Below are positions 44,119 through 53,649 of a stretch of DNA of 64,000 bases, piece after piece; the stretch's first letter is position 1, and each line of letters opens with the position of its first letter. The notes under the pieces were generated by a model that saw nothing but the letters and a program-made list of their open reading frames with translations, was not told the origin of the DNA and made no database searches. The stretch covers positions 1,680,840 to 1,744,839 of the forward strand of contig NZ_LT635480.1 in assembly GCF_900120375.1 (NCBI RefSeq). The letters run 5' to 3'. The position numbers were made by a program, and so were the translations under genes. The stretch comes from Ndongobacter massiliensis (GTDB lineage Bacteria; Bacillota; Clostridia; Tissierellales; Peptoniphilaceae).

Positions 44119-46013
44119 GCGGGGGCGGGCAAGCGCTCCGCAGCGAAGTGCCGGATGAGCGGAAACACAGGATTTTGGAATCGGCACGTAAAATTTATGG
44201 ACTGGATACCCTGCGCATTTTCGCTCTGGGCATTATAGTGCTTTATCATTTTTTTCCAACACGACTTCCGGCAGGATTTTTGGGCGTCAATCTTTTTTTC
44301 GTGCTCTCCGGGTTTTTGGCAACCCATCACGCTTTGAATGAGATTGCGGAGACCGGAGCTTTCTCCAAGCGACGTTTCTATGAAAAAAGGCTTCGACGCA
44401 TTTTTCCGAGTCTATTCCTGCTGCTTTTGATGGGCATTGTGTTGGTGAATTTTGCACCGCCTGATTATCGCGTAGCCATCGACAAGCAGACCGCAGCTGC
44501 ATTTTCCTTTTCCACAAATTGGTATGAAATTCTCAGTGGGGGAAGCTATGAGGCGCAATTTATTCCGCATATTTTCGTACACACCTGGTTTCTCGCCATC
44601 GAGATACATTTTTATCTAGCATTTCCCCTTTTGCTCAGCTTGTTGTTGCAGTTTGGACGAAAAAAAGGCGGAGAAACAATAACACGAAATATTTTAATGC
44701 TTTCCGTTTTTTTCTATTTGACTTCACTGGTGCTTTCTTTTATAGGGCAGGCCAACTTCACTCGGAATTTGTCGTGGCTGTATTTTTCCGATTTTACACG
44801 TTTTTCTTCCTTTTTTGTGGGGATGTTTCTTGCGGCCTATCGAAGAAGGATGAAAAAGCGGTATTGCTATTTGCCGTCCTTTACCCTCCTGTGCTATGCG
44901 CTTCTTGCCATTTTGGCGATTATTTTTCGCTATGAGAGTCGTTGGACCTATCTCGTGGGGTTTCCGCTCACAGATTTTTTAGCGGCTTTTCTCATCTGGA
45001 ATTATGCCAATGAAAACGAAAAGAAAGAGTCGAATCAGATACAGGCAGTCGCCACGTCCAGTTATGGCATTTATTTATTCCATTGGCCACTGTTGGTGAT
45101 GGTGCCGACATTTGTGCGCGGCGCGTCGGGTTATTTCCTCGTGGTCGTTGCAACGGCGGCAATGCTTTTGCTCGACCAGATGCTTTGGGAGCCGCTGCTT
45201 CTGGGGAAAAAGAATCTTTTCCGGAAAAGCCGTGAAAAAAGAAGAAATATACATGGCTGGCCCTATAGCTTGGTTCTAACCTGTGCGGCGCTTTTTATTC
45301 TTACAGCGGGTACCAATCGCAGGGCCCCGGCCATGCTGTCCTTACAAAAATCGATCTGGGAAAAATCGGTGCAGCAAGATGTCGAAAAGATTCAAATGGA
45401 TTTTCAACAGTTGTCCGAACAAAGAGCGGATTTCATTGCCGCTCAACAAGTGGAAGACAATGGTGACGGTCTGGTCATTAACGATGTCGTCGCGGACGGA
45501 ATCACGGTCATCGGCGACAGCGTACTCCTTGGACCGCGGGATTATATCATGGCACATTTACTCAAGACTTTTGTCGATGCGGAAGGGTATCGGCTGGCGG
45601 AGATGGGGGCAGAAGTCATTGAACGCCTGAAGAAGGAAGGGAAATTGGGCAGCTATGTGGTAATTGCGCTGGGCACCAATGCCGTCGAAGATCGAAAAGA
45701 AGCACTGCGTGCTATGGCACGGGCGGTGCCGGACGAAACCCGCTTGATTTTTGTCACACCGTACGATGAAAATGTCGGGATGCACGAGGGGAGTGCCGCG
45801 ATGAAAGCGGTCGCGCAGGAATTTGACTATATTACCGTTATGGATTGGGAAGCGTATGTCCAAGACAATCCGGAATTATACGAGGGTACCGACGGGATTC
45901 ATTTTTATGGGAGAGAAGGCACGTACGCGGCCTATGTTACGCAGCTGAAAAGGGCAATTTTGGAGGCGGCACAAGCGCCGGCAAAGGAGTCCGACAGTGC
46001 GGAAACGCCGTAG
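44079..46013 (+). CDS. OatA-like O-acetyltransferase (acyltransferase-3 plus SGNH domain)
   Basis: A polytopic membrane enzyme that moves acetyl groups across the membrane onto a cell-wall or surface glycan. The N-terminal acyltransferase-3 domain (about residues 40-370, some 10 membrane segments) has LYHFFPTRLPAGFLGVNLFFVLSG, RRIFPSLFLL and FAIEIHFYLAFP-like elements. The extracytoplasmic SGNH hydrolase domain has the nucleophile S481 in VIGDS, ALGTNA, and the D605-x2-H608 pair. The start is uncertain: ATG 44079, ATG 44100, or a GTG at 44115 overlapping the MORN stop; none has a strong SD. Peptidoglycan acetylation is the best guess, but teichoic acid or polysaccharide is possible. Confidence 0.88.
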   Translation: MGKARRRMDGTSVSGGGQALRSEVPDERKHRILESARKIYGLDTLRIFALGIIVLYHFFPTRLPAGFLGVNLFFVLSGFLATHHALNEIAETGAFSKRRFYEKRLRRIFPSLFLLLLMGIVLVNFAPPDYRVAIDKQTAAAFSFSTNWYEILSGGSYEAQFIPHIFVHTWFLAIEIHFYLAFPLLLSLLLQFGRKKGGETITRNILMLSVFFYLTSLVLSFIGQANFTRNLSWLYFSDFTRFSSFFVGMFLAAYRRRMKKRYCYLPSFTLLCYALLAILAIIFRYESRWTYLVGFPLTDFLAAFLIWNYANENEKKESNQIQAVATSSYGIYLFHWPLLVMVPTFVRGASGYFLVVVATAAMLLLDQMLWEPLLLGKKNLFRKSREKRRNIHGWPYSLVLTCAALFILTAGTNRRAPAMLSLQKSIWEKSVQQDVEKIQMDFQQLSEQRADFIAAQQVEDNGDGLVINDVVADGITVIGDSVLLGPRDYIMAHLLKTFVDAEGYRLAEMGAEVIERLKKEGKLGSYVVIALGTNAVEDRKEALRAMARAVPDETRLIFVTPYDENVGMHEGSAAMKAVAQEFDYITVMDWEAYVQDNPELYEGTDGIHFYGREGTYAAYVTQLKRAILEAAQAPAKESDSAETP

Positions 46014-46059
46014 GAAGGTGGAAGCAGAAAGTGGTATCTTTTTTTTTCGAGGCCTGCTG

Positions 46060-46068
46060 TGCTACAAT
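46060..46068 (+). promoter_or_regulatory. Extended -10 promoter for mtnA-deoD-nucleoside transporter genes
   Basis: TG-C-TACAAT (46060-46068) about 100 bp before mtnA. The -35 region is only a T run. Confidence 0.4.
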
Positions 46069-46167
46069 GGAGGAGTCCTCTAGAAGGGAAATCGATTCCG
46101 AATAAACGGAAGAGAAGACAAGCGCGGGGGTTTTCCCTGCAGGGAAGCAAAGAAAAAGGAGGCATGT

Positions 46168-47253
46168 GTGACAGTTACGGAACAAGATCGACAGGCGTCG
46201 TCCTGCCATCTGTCGGAAGACGGAGCGGCTGTTATAATTTTGGATCAGCGTCAACTCCCGAATCGGACGGAATATCTGCGTTTGCAGACGGCACAGGAAC
46301 TTTACGACGCGATCAAGACGCTTGCCGTGCGCGGGGCGCCCGCCATCGGGATTTGCGCAGGCTACGGCATGGCGATTTTGGCAAAAGCGAAAACGGACCT
46401 CGAGAAGGAAGAGTTTCTTGCCGCAATGAAAAAAGAGGGAGAATACCTCATTTCTTCCCGGCCGACCGCGGTCAACCTTTCTTGGGCGGTGCGGCGGATG
46501 CTTGCAGTCATGGAAGAAAACCGGGAGAAGTCGCCGAAAGAAATTGCCGCGCGTATGCAAGAAGAAAGTATCGCCATACATGACGAAGATATCGAGATGT
46601 GCACGCGAATTTCCGAGTACGGACTTTCATTGCTTCAACCGGGAGACGGTGTGCTGACACATTGCAATGCGGGACCGCTTGCGACATCGAAGTATGGAAC
46701 GGCGATCGGCCCCATGCTTTTGGGCAAAGAAAAGGGCATCGATTTTCACGTCTATGCGGATGAAACGCGTCCTCTTTTACAAGGGGCGCGGCTGACTTCC
46801 TATGAATTACAAAAAGCCGGCGTTGATGTCACATTGATCTGTGACAATATGGCGTCCATCGTGATGAAACAGGGACGCGTGCAGGCGTGTTTTGTCGGAT
46901 GTGACCGCATTGCTGCAAATGGCGATTTTGCGAATAAAATCGGGACCTCGGGTGTGGCCATTTTGGCGAAATACTACGGCATTCCCTTCTATACGCTGGG
47001 ACCCACCTCGACCATCGATATGAATTGTCCCACAGGTGACGATATTAAAATCGAAGAGCGGGATCCGAATGAAATCAAAACGAAGTGGTATAGCGAACCC
47101 ATGGCCCTGAAAGAGGTGCCCTGCTACAATCCGGCTTTTGACGTCACGGATCACACGCTGCTTACCGCGATTGTAACGGACCGCGGCATTGTGTATCCGC
47201 CCTTTGCTGAAAATTTGAAGAAGCTCTTTTCTGAAAAGGAGGCGAACGAATGA
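46168..47253 (+). CDS. mtnA: S-methyl-5-thioribose-1-phosphate isomerase family (MtnA)
   Basis: A 361-residue aldose-ketose isomerase of the eIF2B-like family. Motifs include [27 protein letters not shown] (catalytic Cys), [17 protein letters not shown], and [11 protein letters not shown] (catalytic Asp) with NKIGT. The start is GTG 46168, with AAGGAGG 5 nt upstream. It overlaps deoD by ATGA. MtnA normally isomerises methylthioribose 1-phosphate; related enzymes isomerise ribose-1,5-bisphosphate or 5-deoxyribose 1-phosphate. Because it is coupled to a purine nucleoside phosphorylase, its substrate is probably the sugar 1-phosphate that enzyme releases. No mtnK, mtnB or mtnC is nearby. Confidence 0.92.
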   Translation: MTVTEQDRQASSCHLSEDGAAVIILDQRQLPNRTEYLRLQTAQELYDAIKTLAVRGAPAIGICAGYGMAILAKAKTDLEKEEFLAAMKKEGEYLISSRPTAVNLSWAVRRMLAVMEENREKSPKEIAARMQEESIAIHDEDIEMCTRISEYGLSLLQPGDGVLTHCNAGPLATSKYGTAIGPMLLGKEKGIDFHVYADETRPLLQGARLTSYELQKAGVDVTLICDNMASIVMKQGRVQACFVGCDRIAANGDFANKIGTSGVAILAKYYGIPFYTLGPTSTIDMNCPTGDDIKIEERDPNEIKTKWYSEPMALKEVPCYNPAFDVTDHTLLTAIVTDRGIVYPPFAENLKKLFSEKEANE

Positions 47254-47978
47254 CAAAATCATCCCCTTCTGCAAGTATCGAGTTGAAAGAAGGAACCCAT
47301 GTTGCCAAAGTGGTGCTCATGCCGGGCGACCCCTTGCGCGCAAAATTTATTGCGGGAAATTATTTAGAAAACCCCGTGCTCTTTAATGATGTGCGCAATA
47401 TGCTCGGTTACACGGGAACCTATGCCGGAAAAGAAGTCTCCGTTATGGGCTCGGGTATGGGCATGCCTTCTTTTGTGTTGTATGCGACGGAATTGTTCGA
47501 CTATTTCGGCGTAGAAGCCATTCTGCGCGTCGGATCGACCGGATCCATCCAGGACGATGTACATGTGCGCGACGTCGTTGTTGCGATGTCCGCATCGACC
47601 AATTCGGCGATGGGCAGCGCTTATCCGCTGCCGGGGACGATGGCGCCGACGGCGAACTTTGAATTGCTGGAAGCCGCGGTGGCCGCCGGACGCGAACAGG
47701 GCGTTCGGGTGCACGTGGGACCGGTGTACACGTCGGATTTCTTCTATCACCCGGATCCGGAATTGGGGAAAAAGGCGTCCAACAGCGGTCATCTGTGCTT
47801 GGAGATGGAAACGGCGGGATTGTACCTTTTGGCGATGAATCGGCATAAAAAAGCGCTATCCCTGTTAACTGTTTCGGATCATATTTTTACCGGGGAAGCA
47901 CTCAGTGCGCAAGAGCGGCAGGAGAGCTTCCGGGACATGATGGAAATCGCCCTGAAAACGGCAACGAAAGTGGAATGA
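47250..47978 (+). CDS. deoD: Purine-nucleoside phosphorylase, DeoD type
   Basis: A 242-residue hexameric-type phosphorylase cleaving purine nucleosides with phosphate to base and (deoxy)ribose 1-phosphate. Motifs: [14 protein letters not shown] (phosphate site), [15 protein letters not shown] (MEMETAGLY-like ribose site) and the catalytic Asp in [10 protein letters not shown]. The start overlaps the mtnA stop (ATGA). It precedes a nucleoside ABC importer, supporting a salvage role. Confidence 0.95.
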   Translation: MTKSSPSASIELKEGTHVAKVVLMPGDPLRAKFIAGNYLENPVLFNDVRNMLGYTGTYAGKEVSVMGSGMGMPSFVLYATELFDYFGVEAILRVGSTGSIQDDVHVRDVVVAMSASTNSAMGSAYPLPGTMAPTANFELLEAAVAAGREQGVRVHVGPVYTSDFFYHPDPELGKKASNSGHLCLEMETAGLYLLAMNRHKKALSLLTVSDHIFTGEALSAQERQESFRDMMEIALKTATKVE

Positions 47979-48036
47979 TAATCGCTTCGGGACGAAGGGA
48001 AGTGGCCGGGGTGACCGGCAAATCAAGGAGGATATC

Positions 48037-49248
48037 ATGAAAAAAAGATGGTGGATGGGGCTTCTTGCCCTGGTAATGGCGTTCAGTCTCTGTGCCTGCG
48101 GCGGAAAACCCGACAAGGGAAGCAGCGCGCCGGAAGAATCGGCGAAGGAGCCGGCATCGGAAAGTGCTGCGTCGGATTCACAAGAAGCATCGAAAGAGGG
48201 CGGAAAAGGGCTCAAGGTCTGCATCGTAACCAGTTCCGGCATCGACGACGGTTCCTTTAACCAGAATTGCTACGAAGGGATTCAGGCTTTCGTGAAAAGC
48301 CATCCGGATTGCACCGTAAACGACGTCAAGGAACCAGATCTGTCAAAATTGATTCCGTTGGTCAGCTCTCTGGTCGGCGATTATGACGCTTTTGTCCTGC
48401 CGGGGTATAACTTTGCCGGCATCGGCAATATTGCCAAGGATAACCCGGACAAGACATTTATTGTCGTCGATTCGACCATTACGGATCCGGAGGGCAACCC
48501 CGTTACAGGGCTCAAAAATGTATACACGATGATGTTCCGCGAGGAGGAATCCGGTTTCTTTGCCGGCATTGCGGCGGCCTTGACGACGAAAACCAATAAG
48601 GTTGCCGTGGTCAACGGCATCGCTTTCCCGTCGAATGTCAACTACCAGTTCGGCTTCATGGCCGGTGTGAATTATGCCAATGCCAAGTATGGCACTTCTG
48701 CAGAGTGCGTGGAGCTTCCGTCTTACGCCGGCAGCGCTGCGGTGGAAGTCAAAGGCATGGGCAAGAATGTCGGCGGGAACTACGTCGGCGATTTCGCGGA
48801 TGAAGCGACCGGCAAGGAAGTCGGTAAGGCACTGTTGGATCAGGGTTGCGATGTCCTTCTCGTTGCGGCGGGCGCCTCCGGAAACGGCGTATTTACGGCG
48901 GTCAAAGAAGCCGGAAATGCGTACTGCATCGGCTGTGATGTCGACCAGTACGACGATGGTGTAAACGGAGACAAGAATATGATCCTGACCTCGGCACTGA
49001 AGATCATGAACACGAATGTTGAAAAACAGCTGACTGCCCTTTATGAGGGAACTTTTGAAGGGCGCGATGATGTTTTGGGTGCCGATACGGATTCGACCGG
49101 CTACGTCAAGGAAGCGGGACGTCAGCAGCTGTCCGAGGATGCATTGGCAAAGATGGCGGATGCGTATGAAAGTTTGAAAAAAGGCGAGATCGTTCCGCCG
49201 TCCAATTTCAACGGATATCTTCCGGACGACTTTCCTGGATTGAAGTAA
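48037..49248 (+). CDS. BMP/PnrA-family nucleoside-binding lipoprotein
   Basis: A 403-residue substrate-binding lipoprotein. The lipobox is FSLCAC, then an acidic/serine-rich linker. The mature part has the BMP-family start KVCIVTSSGIDDGSFNQNCYEGI, then FILPGYNFAG-like, FREEESGFFAGIAAAL, FMAGVNYA and LLVAAGASGNGVF. PnrA-type proteins bind purine nucleosides. It is the first component of a full importer with the three downstream genes and follows deoD by 58 bp. Confidence 0.93.
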   Translation: MKKRWWMGLLALVMAFSLCACGGKPDKGSSAPEESAKEPASESAASDSQEASKEGGKGLKVCIVTSSGIDDGSFNQNCYEGIQAFVKSHPDCTVNDVKEPDLSKLIPLVSSLVGDYDAFVLPGYNFAGIGNIAKDNPDKTFIVVDSTITDPEGNPVTGLKNVYTMMFREEESGFFAGIAAALTTKTNKVAVVNGIAFPSNVNYQFGFMAGVNYANAKYGTSAECVELPSYAGSAAVEVKGMGKNVGGNYVGDFADEATGKEVGKALLDQGCDVLLVAAGASGNGVFTAVKEAGNAYCIGCDVDQYDDGVNGDKNMILTSALKIMNTNVEKQLTALYEGTFEGRDDVLGADTDSTGYVKEAGRQQLSEDALAKMADAYESLKKGEIVPPSNFNGYLPDDFPGLK

Positions 49249-49255
49249 GTGTGCG

Positions 49256-49292
49256 GGCATGCTCCGTCGTAGGATGGGGCATGCCTTCCTTT
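49256..49292 (+). terminator. Hairpin after the nucleoside-binding protein gene
   Basis: GGCATGCTCC (49256-49265) pairs with GGGGCATGCC (49276-49285, one G-T), followed by TTCCTTTTT. Probably a partial terminator that favours binding-protein expression. Confidence 0.7.
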
Positions 49293-49310
49293 TTCCGGAA
49301 AGGAGGAGGC

Positions 49311-50855
49311 ATGAAGGAGAAAGCGAGTCCTTATATTGTCGAGATGCGCCATATTACCAAGCGTTTCCCGGGAATCGTGGCAAATGACGATATCACCATT
49401 CAGATTAAAAAAGGGGAGATTTATGCGCTTCTCGGTGAAAACGGAGCGGGCAAGTCGACGCTGATGAGTCAGCTTTACGGCATGGATCAGCCGGATCGTG
49501 GAGAAATTATTCTGCGCGGCGAAGAGGTTCGCTTTCATTCGCCGGCAGAAGCGGCGGCCAGCAATATCGGCATGGTCCATCAACATTTCAAATTGGTGGA
49601 GCCGTACACCGTGGCGCAGAATATTGTCTTGGGTGTAGAACCGATGGAAAAGGCGCTTGGTATTTTCCCCTATGTGCGCATGAAAGAAGCGAATCAGAAA
49701 ATTCGACAGCTTTCGCAAGATTACGGGCTGGAAGTCAATCCGACGGATCGCGTGGAAGATTTGAATGTCTCCATTCGGCAGCGCGTGGAAATTTTGAAGA
49801 TGCTCTACCGGGATGCGGAGATTCTCATCTTTGACGAACCGACGTCCATTTTGACGCCGCAGGAAGTGGAGTATCTGCTGGAAATCATGCAGCAGCTGCG
49901 CCGGGGCGGGAAGACGATTATTCTCATTACCCACAAAATTGAGGAGATTCGAAAAATTGCCGACCGGTGTGCCATTCTGCGCCGCGGGAAGCTGATTGAC
50001 GTTTTAGATGTAAAAAGCACGTCTGCGCAGGAGATGGCTAACCTTATGGTTGGACACAATGTGGAGATGCGATTGGAAAAAACGCCGCCGCATTTCGGGG
50101 AGACTGTGTTGGAAGTACAGGATCTCTGCGTCGTCAACGAAGAGCGGGTGCAGGTCGTCGATCATGTATCTTTTTCGGTGCGCGCCGGGGAAATTTTTGC
50201 GGTAGCGGGGGTTTCCGGGAACGGACAGATTGAATTGGCCGATGCCATTGCGGGTTTGATGCCCATACAAAGCGGGAAAATCATGCTTGCCGGAAAGGAC
50301 ATGACAGAGGAGTCGATTCGCACACGCACCGAGGCGGGGATTTCCTATATTCCGGAAGATCGACAAGGCGTGGGTGTTTTTATGGATTTCTCTTTGCGTA
50401 CCAATCTGGCGCTGCGCAAGTATTACAAGGAACCCTTTGCGCATCGTGGCATTGCCGATGTTGGGCAGGCGGCGCGCTATGCGGATCGCTTGATCTCCAA
50501 TTACGACATCCGCAGCGCACGCGGAGGCGACACGGTACTGCGTTCCATGAGCGGCGGGAATCAACAGAAGGCGATTGTCGCGCGCGAAATCGAGGAACAT
50601 GCCCCCTGCATTATTTTTGTACAGCCGACGCGCGGTCTGGATATCGGCGCCATTGAAAACATTCACCGCCAAATTTTAGCGGAGCGGGACCGCGGCGTGG
50701 CGATCCTGCTGATTTCTCTGGAATTGGATGAAGTCATGGAGTTGGCGGATACGATCGGCGTTATTTACAACGGGAAAATGTTGAAGGTGGAAGAAGCCGC
50801 GTCCCTGTCGGTGCAGGATGTGGGTCGGGCGATGATGGGGGTGAGTGAAGCGTGA
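49311..50855 (+). CDS. nupA: Nucleoside ABC transporter ATPase
   Basis: A 514-residue protein with two ABC domains of the BMP-importer type. The first has Walker A GENGAGKST and Walker B ILIFDEPTSIL; the second has GVSGNGQIE in place of Walker A, signature MSGGNQQK and IIFVQPTRGLD. The ATG at 49311 follows AAAGGAGGAGG; an earlier in-frame start would translate the intergenic hairpin. It ends in a GTGA overlap with the first permease. Confidence 0.93.
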   Translation: MKEKASPYIVEMRHITKRFPGIVANDDITIQIKKGEIYALLGENGAGKSTLMSQLYGMDQPDRGEIILRGEEVRFHSPAEAAASNIGMVHQHFKLVEPYTVAQNIVLGVEPMEKALGIFPYVRMKEANQKIRQLSQDYGLEVNPTDRVEDLNVSIRQRVEILKMLYRDAEILIFDEPTSILTPQEVEYLLEIMQQLRRGGKTIILITHKIEEIRKIADRCAILRRGKLIDVLDVKSTSAQEMANLMVGHNVEMRLEKTPPHFGETVLEVQDLCVVNEERVQVVDHVSFSVRAGEIFAVAGVSGNGQIELADAIAGLMPIQSGKIMLAGKDMTEESIRTRTEAGISYIPEDRQGVGVFMDFSLRTNLALRKYYKEPFAHRGIADVGQAARYADRLISNYDIRSARGGDTVLRSMSGGNQQKAIVAREIEEHAPCIIFVQPTRGLDIGAIENIHRQILAERDRGVAILLISLELDEVMELADTIGVIYNGKMLKVEEAASLSVQDVGRAMMGVSEA

Positions 50856-52165
50856 AACGCAAAGCACAAAAACAAAACGGCTTTCGCGCCGCATTGGCAC
50901 GCGCCTTGGCGAATGAACGGTGGACCCAATTCACGGTGCCGCTTTTTTGTATTCTTCTGACGCTTTTGGTCTCGTCACTCTTTCTGCTCTTTTTGGGAAA
51001 AAATCCGCTGCAGGCGTTTCTCAGCTTTTTTGCGGGGAACGGTTTTGCGCAAAAGGCAAACTACGGCACCGGCGCCGGCATGCTTTCGGATTTTTTTGAT
51101 TTTTTGAATTTGATGGCGCCGATGCTCTTTGCTGCGCTTTCCTTTATTTTCGCCTTTCGATGTGGCCTGTTCAATATCGGCATCTCGGGGCAAATGTTGC
51201 TTTCCGGATTTATTGCTTCCGTGACCGTGGGTTACGCCGGCAGCTTGCCTGCGTGGGTTGCCAAACCGCTCGTATTGTTGATTGCCGTTGCGGTGGGCGG
51301 CGCCCTGGGTGCGCTGGTCGGTTTTCTGAAAGTCCGGTTCAACATCCATGAGGTCGTTTCCACGATAATGATTAACTACATTATTTCCTATCTCACGGGC
51401 TTTTTTATCAACGCCTATTATGTGGATCCGATCTCTCGAGCCAGCCGGGCGATTACGACACAGGCAAGGTTGACTTATGCTCGTGTGCCTCTTTTCGGCT
51501 ATTACTGTAATATTCCGCTGGGAATCCTTTTCGCTATTTTGACAGCGATTCTTGTTACGTACGTTTTGAACCGCACGGTATTCGGCTTTGAATTGCAGGC
51601 GGTCGGTTCCAATCGCGCCTGCTCCCGCTACAGTGGCATTAACGTGGGAAAGCGCATGGTGACGTCTCTTGCCATTTCCGGCATGCTGGCGGGCCTCGCC
51701 GGCGTGACGTATTACATGGGCTATCTCAACTTCATCATTCCGAAATCTTTGCCGAGCATGGGCTATGATGCGATTGCTACGGCACTTTTAGGAAATTCTT
51801 CGCCCATTGGGGCAATCTTTGCTTCCGCATTGATTACGATTTTCCAAAATGGCGCCAGCTACATGAGTTCCGTGCTTGGTGTGGCAAAAGAAATCGCTTC
51901 TGTGATTACGGGCATTCTGCTGCTCTTTGCCGGTATCGGCGCCTACTATCGCTACCGTGCGCAGCGGTATCTGGAGCACCTGAAGGATGCGGAGGCGGAA
52001 GCGGCCGCGTCGAGTGAGACTTCCGGGGTTGCGCCTCAAAAGGCGACAGGCGAAGCAGAGAATGTTGCCGCGCCGAATGCGATGTCCGCTTTGCAAAAAA
52101 AGTCATCAGGAAAACAAGCAAAAGAGGAATCGGAAGCGTCACAGAAAGGAGCGCCCCGCGTATGA
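50852..52165 (+). CDS. nupP: Nucleoside ABC transporter permease 1
   Basis: A 437-residue membrane protein of the BPD_transp_2 family (YufP/NupP-like): FAFRCGLFNIGISGQMLLSG, FNIHEVVSTIMINYI and GSNRACSRYSGINVGKRM. The GTG start overlaps the ATPase stop (GTGA). An unusual hydrophilic Ala/Glu/Ser-rich C-terminal tail (about residues 375-437) extends past the last membrane segment. It ends with an ATGA overlap into permease 2. Confidence 0.92.
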   Translation: MKRKAQKQNGFRAALARALANERWTQFTVPLFCILLTLLVSSLFLLFLGKNPLQAFLSFFAGNGFAQKANYGTGAGMLSDFFDFLNLMAPMLFAALSFIFAFRCGLFNIGISGQMLLSGFIASVTVGYAGSLPAWVAKPLVLLIAVAVGGALGALVGFLKVRFNIHEVVSTIMINYIISYLTGFFINAYYVDPISRASRAITTQARLTYARVPLFGYYCNIPLGILFAILTAILVTYVLNRTVFGFELQAVGSNRACSRYSGINVGKRMVTSLAISGMLAGLAGVTYYMGYLNFIIPKSLPSMGYDAIATALLGNSSPIGAIFASALITIFQNGASYMSSVLGVAKEIASVITGILLLFAGIGAYYRYRAQRYLEHLKDAEAEAAASSETSGVAPQKATGEAENVAAPNAMSALQKKSSGKQAKEESEASQKGAPRV

Positions 52166-53130
52166 ATTTTCTGGAACATATTATTACGGACGGCATGGCC
52201 TTCGGGTTGCCGCTCTTCATCATGGCGGTGGGCGGCATCTATTCGGAGAAAAGCGGCATTACGAATCTGGCGGTGGAAGGCTTTCAGGGGTTCGGCGCTT
52301 TTTGCGGTGCAGTGCTGGCGACTCTGCTAGGTCTTACAGGCAATTTTTCCGAATCGACCATTCTCTACCTGGCGCTGGTAGCGGCGTTTCTGGGCGGAAT
52401 GCTCTTTGCGACAATCCATGCGCTGTTGAGCATTCGCTTTCGCGCGGATCAGGTCATTTCCGGCGTGGTGGTAAATATTTTAGCCGTTGCGCTGACGACA
52501 TTCCTGACGTCACAGATCAACGGCAGTTTGTTCGGGAATGCTTCGAACAAGTTTATGTTGGGTGTTTCCCCGCGCTTTTCCGTCCCGGGTTTAAGCAACA
52601 TCCCTGTTTTGGGCGCTTTTTTCACCGATCTGTATCCCTTTGAAATCATCATTCTCGTCGTCGCCGTGTTTGCGTGGTACCTGATGAATAAAACCCGCTA
52701 CGGTATGCGTATGCAGGCATGTGGAGAAAATCCGCAGGCCGTGGATGCGGCGGGCGGCAATGTCGTAAAGATTCGCTTTTGCTCCGTTCTGCTTTCCGGC
52801 GGCTTATCCGGCATCGGCGGCATCTGCTTCGCGTATTCAATTCTCTCCATGTTTTCCCCGTCGATTTACCTCGGCTATGGCTATCTTGCCATTGCGGCGA
52901 TGATTTTCGGCAACTGGGACATCGTGAAGACCTTTTGGGTGTGCCTCTTCTTCGGCATGGCCCGGTCAGGCGGTTACCAGCTGTGCTTGGGGATGGGACT
53001 GGCGTCCGTGTACACGGATCTTTTTATGATTCTTCCTTATATGTTGACGCTGCTTCTCTTGCTCTTTTTCTCCAAACGCAATCATCCGCCGAAAGCGGCC
53101 GGGGTGGTCTATGAAAAGAACGAGCGGTAG
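52162..53130 (+). CDS. nupQ: Nucleoside ABC transporter permease 2
   Basis: A 322-residue membrane protein (YufQ/NupQ-like) with SEKSGITNLAVEGFQGFGAF, RFRADQVISGVVVNIL, MRMQACGENPQAVDAAGG and SVYTDLFMILPYML. With permease 1 it forms the heterodimeric channel. Start overlaps the previous stop (ATGA). Its stop codon lies inside the terminator palindrome, and it marks the end of the higher-GC region. Confidence 0.93.
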   Translation: MNFLEHIITDGMAFGLPLFIMAVGGIYSEKSGITNLAVEGFQGFGAFCGAVLATLLGLTGNFSESTILYLALVAAFLGGMLFATIHALLSIRFRADQVISGVVVNILAVALTTFLTSQINGSLFGNASNKFMLGVSPRFSVPGLSNIPVLGAFFTDLYPFEIIILVVAVFAWYLMNKTRYGMRMQACGENPQAVDAAGGNVVKIRFCSVLLSGGLSGIGGICFAYSILSMFSPSIYLGYGYLAIAAMIFGNWDIVKTFWVCLFFGMARSGGYQLCLGMGLASVYTDLFMILPYMLTLLLLLFFSKRNHPPKAAGVVYEKNER

Positions 53131-53148
53131 GGGATCCCCTACCGCTTT
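53123..53148 (+). terminator. 24-bp perfect palindrome terminator overlapping the nupQ stop
   Basis: AGCGGTAGGGGA (53123-53134) and its exact complement TCCCCTACCGCT (53135-53146), then TTGTT. The TAG stop codon lies in the left arm. Confidence 0.7.
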
Positions 53149-53190
53149 GTTGGAGTTGGAAAGGAAACCATATATTGATAGAAATTCAGC

Positions 53191-53270
53191 CTATGGGTGC
53201 AAATGCAAGGTCATGGGTGCAAATTCATATCCGTGGGTGCAATTCAAGGGGTATGGGTGCAGCCCAATTT
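53191..53270. repeat. Four-unit array with exact 20-bp period, conserved TGGGTGCA
   Basis: TGGGTGCA starts at 53194, 53214, 53234 and 53254, always 20 bp apart, with 12 bp of variable AT-rich sequence between (AAT or ATT often following). Twenty base pairs place all copies on one face of the helix. The array lies where sequence changes from higher to lower GC. Confidence 0.85.
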
Positions 53271-53626
53271 TCTACATTACTTTCGGCATCTTTGATAAAA
53301 TTATCAATTTTGCATCTGATTGTTTCAGTTGGATATTTAATTGAAAGATCCTTATACGCCTTTATAAAATCCATAGATGGTTTCTTGGATGCTATTTCAT
53401 CAGATATTTCAGAAAGTGTACCGTACTCATTTCCCGTCATTTCGCACTTCATATAGTTCAAAAAAGATTCAAAGCTTATATGCTTTTCGACATCAAGTTT
53501 GGACAAAAGCGCCACCGTCTCCAGTCACTATCCACAGACACCCCACCTTCCTTTACAAACTTTCTATAATCAAAATATGTTTTCTTATATATTTTAAGTT
53601 TAACGACTTTGGTAGGTGCTTGGCAG
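53225..53626 (-). pseudogene. Frameshifted remnant of an unrecognised gene
   Basis: Reading on the minus strand, one frame (about 53626-53530) gives KVVKLKIYKKTYFDYRKFV and KEGGVSVDSDW. After a shift the next frame (53515-53225) gives LSKLDVEKHISFESFLNYM, GTLSEISDEIASKKPSMDF and RCKIDNFIKDAESNVENW. The last residues are encoded by the 20-bp array, so the array seems to have replaced the natural 3' end. Family not recognised. Confidence 0.4.
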
Positions 53627-53649
53627 CAACATAGGAATCTCACATCCGC

